Shown here: in pieces, positions 5,939 through 9,377 of the stretch | Numbering within the stretch: the first letter of the stretch is position 1 | Layout of the letters: each line of letters opens with the position of its first letter | Origin: Firmicutes bacterium UBA5389 | Lineage (GTDB): Bacteria; Bacillota; DTU025 | NCBI GenBank assembly: GCA_002409965.1 | Contig: DHON01000070.1 | Span: forward strand, 1-9,377 | DNA length: 9,377 nt | Direction: 5' to 3' | The notes under the pieces: generated by a model | The model's input: only the letters and a program-made list of their open reading frames with translations | What the model was told of the DNA's origin: nothing | Databases searched by the model: none | Position numbers and translations under genes: made by a program

Positions 5939-7091
5939 AGCCTACTTCAAAGTGATGCGCGCCTCCGCCGGGGGGATAGCCATCTACCTCGTGGTTTTCC
6001 TGGGATTGTCCGTTATGTTCTCCTCTGCCGGCTCTCCGCGGACGATGGGGGACTTCACTCAGACGAAGACGCCCATCGCCGTGATCAACCGCGACAAAGA
6101 CGCTCCGCTTGCGCAGGGGTTGGCGAGCTATCTGGCTGAGACCAACAACGCGATTCCGTATCCGGACGATGCAGAGAAGCTTCAGGACGCGCTGTTCTTC
6201 CGCAACGTGGAATACATCGCGATCATCCCTGACGGCTTTTCCGCCGATTTCATGGCGGGCCGCCGCTGCGCCGTGCAGAAGGTCATCGTGCCTGATTCGG
6301 TGAGCAGCCGCTACGTGGACATGCGCATCGATAAGTACCTCAATACCGCCCGCCTCCGCCTGCAGTACGGCGGGGAAGAATCGCAGGCGCGGTTGGCGGC
6401 GGCCGCCCGGGCCGATCTGGAGTTCGAGACCCCGGTCGCAATAGAGTCCGCCTCGGCTTTCGGAAGCTCGACTCAGGGGTTCGTCTACTACTACCGGTAT
6501 TTCGCCTTCGCAGTGCTGGCCATGATCATGATGGGTGTGAGCTCTATCATGATGGCGTTCAACAAGCCCGACCTGTACCGGCGCAACCTGTGCGCCCCGA
6601 TCCCGGCGCGCAGCATGAGTCTGCAACTGGCAGCGGGTCACGGGGTGTTCGCCTTGGGTTGCTGGGCGCTTCTGGTGTCGGCGAGCTCGGCCCTCTATGG
6701 CAAAAGCCTGCTTTCTTCCGGCCTGATGTGGCTGTACTGCCTCAATTCGCTGGCGTTCACCATGGTGAGCACCAGCATCGGGTTCTTGGTCGGCAGTTCC
6801 GTGCGGAGCCACGGAGCGCAGGCAGGGGCGGTGAATGTTATCGCCAACGGCATGAGCTTTCTCTGCGGGGTATTCGTGCCGCAGTCGATCATGAGCAAGC
6901 CGGTGCTGGCCTTCGCGCGGTTCCTGCCTGCGTACTGGTATGTAAGGGCAAACGATGCCATCTCGGCGCTTTCCCGGCTCACTGCGAGCACGTTGCGTCC
7001 GATATACGGCCACATCCTGATTCAGCTACTGTTCGCCATCGCCATCTTCGCCACGGCTCTGCTGCTCGTCAAAGAGCGGCAGGCGGCGTAG
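5925..7091 (+). CDS. ABC-2 type permease 2 (LnrN/YfiN-like)
   Basis: This 388-residue membrane protein has the same plan as permease 1, to which it is probably paralogous. An N-terminal helix lies near residues 17-33 (GIAIYLVVFLGLSVMFS). A long extracytoplasmic domain (about 40-180) includes TPIAVINRD and VEYIAIIPDGFSADF. Five or so helices follow: YYRYFAFAVLAMIMMGVSSIMMA, AAGHGVFALGCWALLVSAS, MWLYCLNSLAFTMVSTSIGFLVG, NVIANGMSFLCGVFVP and the C-terminal HILIQLLFAIAIFATALLLV. The start at 5925 has a strong ribosome binding site and overlaps the permease 1 stop by 14 bp. It ends the exporter operon and converges on jetD 96 bp away. No clear intrinsic terminator was found in that gap. Confidence 0.9.
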   Translation: MQVFRAYFKVMRASAGGIAIYLVVFLGLSVMFSSAGSPRTMGDFTQTKTPIAVINRDKDAPLAQGLASYLAETNNAIPYPDDAEKLQDALFFRNVEYIAIIPDGFSADFMAGRRCAVQKVIVPDSVSSRYVDMRIDKYLNTARLRLQYGGEESQARLAAAARADLEFETPVAIESASAFGSSTQGFVYYYRYFAFAVLAMIMMGVSSIMMAFNKPDLYRRNLCAPIPARSMSLQLAAGHGVFALGCWALLVSASSALYGKSLLSSGLMWLYCLNSLAFTMVSTSIGFLVGSSVRSHGAQAGAVNVIANGMSFLCGVFVPQSIMSKPVLAFARFLPAYWYVRANDAISALSRLTASTLRPIYGHILIQLLFAIAIFATALLLVKERQAA

Positions 7092-7187
7092 AAGGGGCGG
7101 GCAAGCGGGCGCGCGGGAGTTTTCGATGCCCGGACTTTGGTGGATGCTGCCCTGGACTGCAGGCGACCGGTAGGCGTTCAGGATGAT
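7092..7187. other. convergent intergenic gap, no clear terminator
   Basis: The 96-bp space between the exporter operon and jetD is GC-rich. Only short imperfect stems of four to five base pairs were seen, with no T-tract on either strand. Termination may be Rho-dependent, or transcripts may overlap. Confidence 0.4.
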
Positions 7188-8609
7188 CTAGCCCTGGCTC
7201 AGCGCCTCCCGGATATCTGTCGCGAGGGCGTCGATCAGTCTTTCTTGGTAGCCCGCCTTTTGCTCTGCAAGCATCGCTTCTTTGGCTGGAAGAAGCAGAG
7301 GCGCCGTGATCGTCTGAAGCTTGGCGAGGCGGTCTGCGGGAAGGGGCGTCTCCGGCATGCAGTGTAGATAATCCTGAAGTCCGTAGCGCCACGGCTGGAC
7401 TGATTCCGGGAACCGATCCATCAGCTTCTGGGCCATCTGAAGCCCTTCGGGGTCGAAATCCCCTGAGTAGAACAGCGTGGCCCCGCCGGCTGCGAGTTTG
7501 CCCAGGATAATCCAGGCAGCCAGTTTGAACTGCCCGTGGGTACAGACCATGGGCGGTCGGCGAACGCATCGTGGTAGGTCGTCCGCTATCTCATCCAGTA
7601 CGGCCGAGAAGACCCCTGAGTTCTCGATGACGAACACAGCCGGGCCGGCGTCGCGGTGTTCCCAAGGCCCCGCGCATGTTTCGAAAGGCCTGCACGACTG
7701 CACCCTGACCAGTTCACGTAGGGGAACGTTGAGCACGGCGCCTTCTTGGCAGGCTGCGACCCATGTTGCCAGCGACCGGGCGGTGCCGGGGGGCGCGCAG
7801 GGGGCGGCGCCGGAGGCCAGAATTCCGGTGCATGTGACAAAGTTGAGGAGGTCATCCCGGATTATCCCGAACTGCGCTAGGAGCTCAGTGATGTCTTCGG
7901 CCCCGAGGGGCGATGCGATCGGCGCCGCCGTCGGTGACTCGGAAGCTCTCACCCAGTTGAGCGCGGCGATGAGGTGCTTGCCCAGTTCGGTGTGTATGTC
8001 GAAGCCGTGTGGGTCGCCGGCGATGCGACTTGCGAACACTGGAAGTCGCTCGTATCTTCCTGAGTCTGGGCGAGAGGGATCAGTGGGCAGATCCGCCAAG
8101 GCACGAAGGACCGTCTCTAGCTGAGCGCGCAACGCCGCTGGATCGCGGCCGTAGGAGCGATGGACGCTCCGGCTCCCCGGGCCTTTGACCGCAGCGTTGT
8201 CGAGCCATGCCCGACCGTGGGGCGATCCGCATGTGTCGCGCAGGCTTTCGAAGTATGCGCTCTTCGCTGCCTGGCGTTCATCACGCTCTTCCGCAAGGGT
8301 CCTTATGGGGCCTCCCTGGTAGCCCTCGAGGATTCTGGCCAGTTCAAGCCCGGCAAATCTGGTGCGCTCGAGCGCCTCTGCGAGGCACCGGGCGGGAATC
8401 GCGACTGAATCGCGGGAGCTGTAGTCGGCGCGGAAGAGCTCCGACAGGGCCGCTCTCTCGGCATCGTCAAGCCGATCTAGTTTCACCTTGCCGCGAATGT
8501 CGCCCGTGCGCCTGTATTTCTGGATGACCTGGTCGATCAGGCGGTGAAGCCCCTTTTCCTTTCTGAAGAACTCTACCGCGTCAGCCAGCCGCTCGTCCAC
8601 ACTCATCAT
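7188..8609 (-). CDS. Wadjet-type nuclease subunit JetD (TIGR02679, DUF3323/DUF2399)
   Basis: This 473-residue protein is the topoisomerase-VI-like toprim subunit of a Wadjet SMC defence complex, which cleaves small circular plasmid DNA in characterised relatives. The N-terminal half (about 20-255) fits DUF3323, with a DxxTELGKHLIAALNW segment near 204-220. The C-terminal part (about 290-460) fits DUF2399. It has the toprim Glu in VFVIENSGVF (E329), a conserved THGQFKLAAW segment (357-366) and the toprim DxD in YSGDFDPEGL (D384, D386), so the metal-binding residues look intact. The start ATG shares a 4-bp ATGA with the jetC stop. A second ATG follows at once, and no clear Shine-Dalgarno sequence is present, so translation is probably coupled to jetC. 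The length exceeds the roughly 400 residues I recall for the family. It is the last gene of the leftward operon. Confidence 0.85.
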   Translation of the reverse strand: MMSVDERLADAVEFFRKEKGLHRLIDQVIQKYRRTGDIRGKVKLDRLDDAERAALSELFRADYSSRDSVAIPARCLAEALERTRFAGLELARILEGYQGGPIRTLAEERDERQAAKSAYFESLRDTCGSPHGRAWLDNAAVKGPGSRSVHRSYGRDPAALRAQLETVLRALADLPTDPSRPDSGRYERLPVFASRIAGDPHGFDIHTELGKHLIAALNWVRASESPTAAPIASPLGAEDITELLAQFGIIRDDLLNFVTCTGILASGAAPCAPPGTARSLATWVAACQEGAVLNVPLRELVRVQSCRPFETCAGPWEHRDAGPAVFVIENSGVFSAVLDEIADDLPRCVRRPPMVCTHGQFKLAAWIILGKLAAGGATLFYSGDFDPEGLQMAQKLMDRFPESVQPWRYGLQDYLHCMPETPLPADRLAKLQTITAPLLLPAKEAMLAEQKAGYQERLIDALATDIREALSQG

Positions 8610-9377
8610 TGTTCTGCCGCTGCGGCGGCCACCATATCCCGCACGGCCCTGACTTCCTGGGCCGACTCACCGGCCGCTTCCAGCTCCTGGGGTGATTCGA
8701 GCAGATGACGCGTCCGTCCGTCCCAGCGATAGCGCACACAAGTCACGAATGATGCGTTCCTTGGACGAACGAGCTCGCAGATGGATAGGGATGAGACCGT
8801 ATCGTAGTCTCCCCACAGGCCCGCTGAGTTCATGATGTAGTCGAAGCCAAGTTTCTCCAGGAGATCGAACATGTCGCGCACGTTGTTCTCGTCAACGCCC
8901 GCGAACGCCTCGTCCAGGGAGATGACGTAGGGCGCATCGTCACGCGCCTCGGAGTACCTGGAGAACGCGGCAGACAGCAGCGGGATGTACATTGCCATTG
9001 CCTTCTCACCTCCGCTGAACTTGTAGAAGGCGTTGTTGGTCAGCTCCCGCTCGCGTTCGCCCCGGCGGTTGTAGTACAGAGTGAAGGAGAACCACTGCCG
9101 GTAATCAAGCACTTCCTTGATCGCCCCGTGTAGAGTGTCGCCCTGCCTACCCTCAGCGAGCATCTCCTTTGCATGGTCTATCCTTGACCTGAAATGCTTG
9201 ACCACTCTGTTCATGTCCTCTTCCTTCAGCAAGCTCGGGTTAGCCCTCAGCAGATCCACGAGATCTTTCGTGTCCATCTCGTCCTCGAATTCCGCCGTGC
9301 GGGGGCGCCAGCGCAGATCGAAGGTGAGGCCGCTCGAAGTGTCCCTCTCGGCCATCAGATCTCGGATTCGCCTGACC
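8606..9377 (-). CDS. Wadjet SMC-like ATPase JetC (TIGR02680), C-terminal part, partial
   Basis: This is the C-terminal end, about 257 residues, of a very long SMC/MukB-like ATPase. The frame stays open to the window edge (codons before ATG 9355 read VRRIRDL), so that ATG is internal and not a start. It shows the ABC signature FSGGEKAM (near 9016-8996 on the minus strand), Walker B and D-loop YVISLDEAFAGVDENN, and the characteristic end-region stretch FDYIMNSAGLWGDYDTVSSLSICELVRP. The preceding helix (about 30-110 from that Met) is the end of the coiled-coil/hinge-distal arm. The family is about 1300-1400 residues, so most of it, including Walker A and the coiled coil, lies to the right. In the complex it extrudes DNA loops and activates JetD. 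Its last residues are alanine-rich. jetA and jetB are expected upstream, beyond the window. Confidence 0.88.
   Translation of the reverse strand, partial: VRRIRDLMAERDTSSGLTFDLRWRPRTAEFEDEMDTKDLVDLLRANPSLLKEEDMNRVVKHFRSRIDHAKEMLAEGRQGDTLHGAIKEVLDYRQWFSFTLYYNRRGERERELTNNAFYKFSGGEKAMAMYIPLLSAAFSRYSEARDDAPYVISLDEAFAGVDENNVRDMFDLLEKLGFDYIMNSAGLWGDYDTVSSLSICELVRPRNASFVTCVRYRWDGRTRHLLESPQELEAAGESAQEVRAVRDMVAAAAAEQ

Noticed and set aside
5850..7013. 387-residue minus-strand ORF antisense to permease 2
   Set aside because: Arg/His/Gln-rich with no motifs; the plus-strand frame has clear membrane helices and a strong start.
7477..8124. 215-residue plus-strand ORF
   Set aside because: Antisense to jetD; Ser/Arg/Pro-rich shadow composition.

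Overview
The window looks like chromosomal DNA from a high-GC, Gram-positive-like bacterium, most plausibly a GC-rich Bacillota lineage (Symbiobacterium or Limnochorda-like); an actinomycete is less likely. The evidence is strong AGGAGG-type ribosome binding sites, a HisKA_3/LuxR-type two-component system next to a two-permease ABC-2 exporter, and a four-gene SMC-type defence locus of a kind found in Symbiobacterium, Geobacillus and Actinomycetota. No rRNA or tRNA gene is present, so the taxonomic call is weak.

Left part (1 to about 1650): mobile-element debris. Positions 13-322 form a degenerate large inverted repeat carrying four short palindromes around GCGAATCGC, arranged as two pairs 31 bp apart. 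Next comes a decayed IS1634-type (IS4 superfamily) transposase on the minus strand (379-1314). Its N- and C-terminal parts are missing, and its apparent original stop codon sits in the loop of a perfect 10-bp-stem hairpin. A 25-bp direct repeat on both sides of the fragment suggests a second partial copy. A small possible membrane protein (1653-1868, plus) lies between this debris and the intact genes.

Middle part (1900-7091): a complete signalling and export module. A LuxR-type response regulator (1900-2523) and its histidine kinase (2498-3640) are on the minus strand with overlapping ends. They are divergent from an ABC-2 exporter on the plus strand: ATPase (3838-4770), permease 1 (4796-5938) and permease 2 (5925-7091). 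One ATPase, two permeases, one kinase and one LuxR-type regulator is the composition of the Bacillus subtilis linearmycin-resistance system LnrJKLMN (YfiJKLMN). The likely job is sensing a membrane-active compound and exporting it or relieving the stress. The 197-bp divergent intergenic region holds two inverted repeats that could be operators.

Right part (7188-9377): the end of a leftward-transcribed Wadjet-type anti-plasmid/SMC operon. jetD (toprim nuclease subunit, complete) overlaps by 4 bp the 3' end of jetC (SMC-like ATPase, partial, running off the window). jetA and jetB are expected beyond the right edge. The exporter and the jet operon converge across a 96-bp gap. The known systems here are the exporter module and Wadjet; the least explained structure is the palindromic element at the left end.
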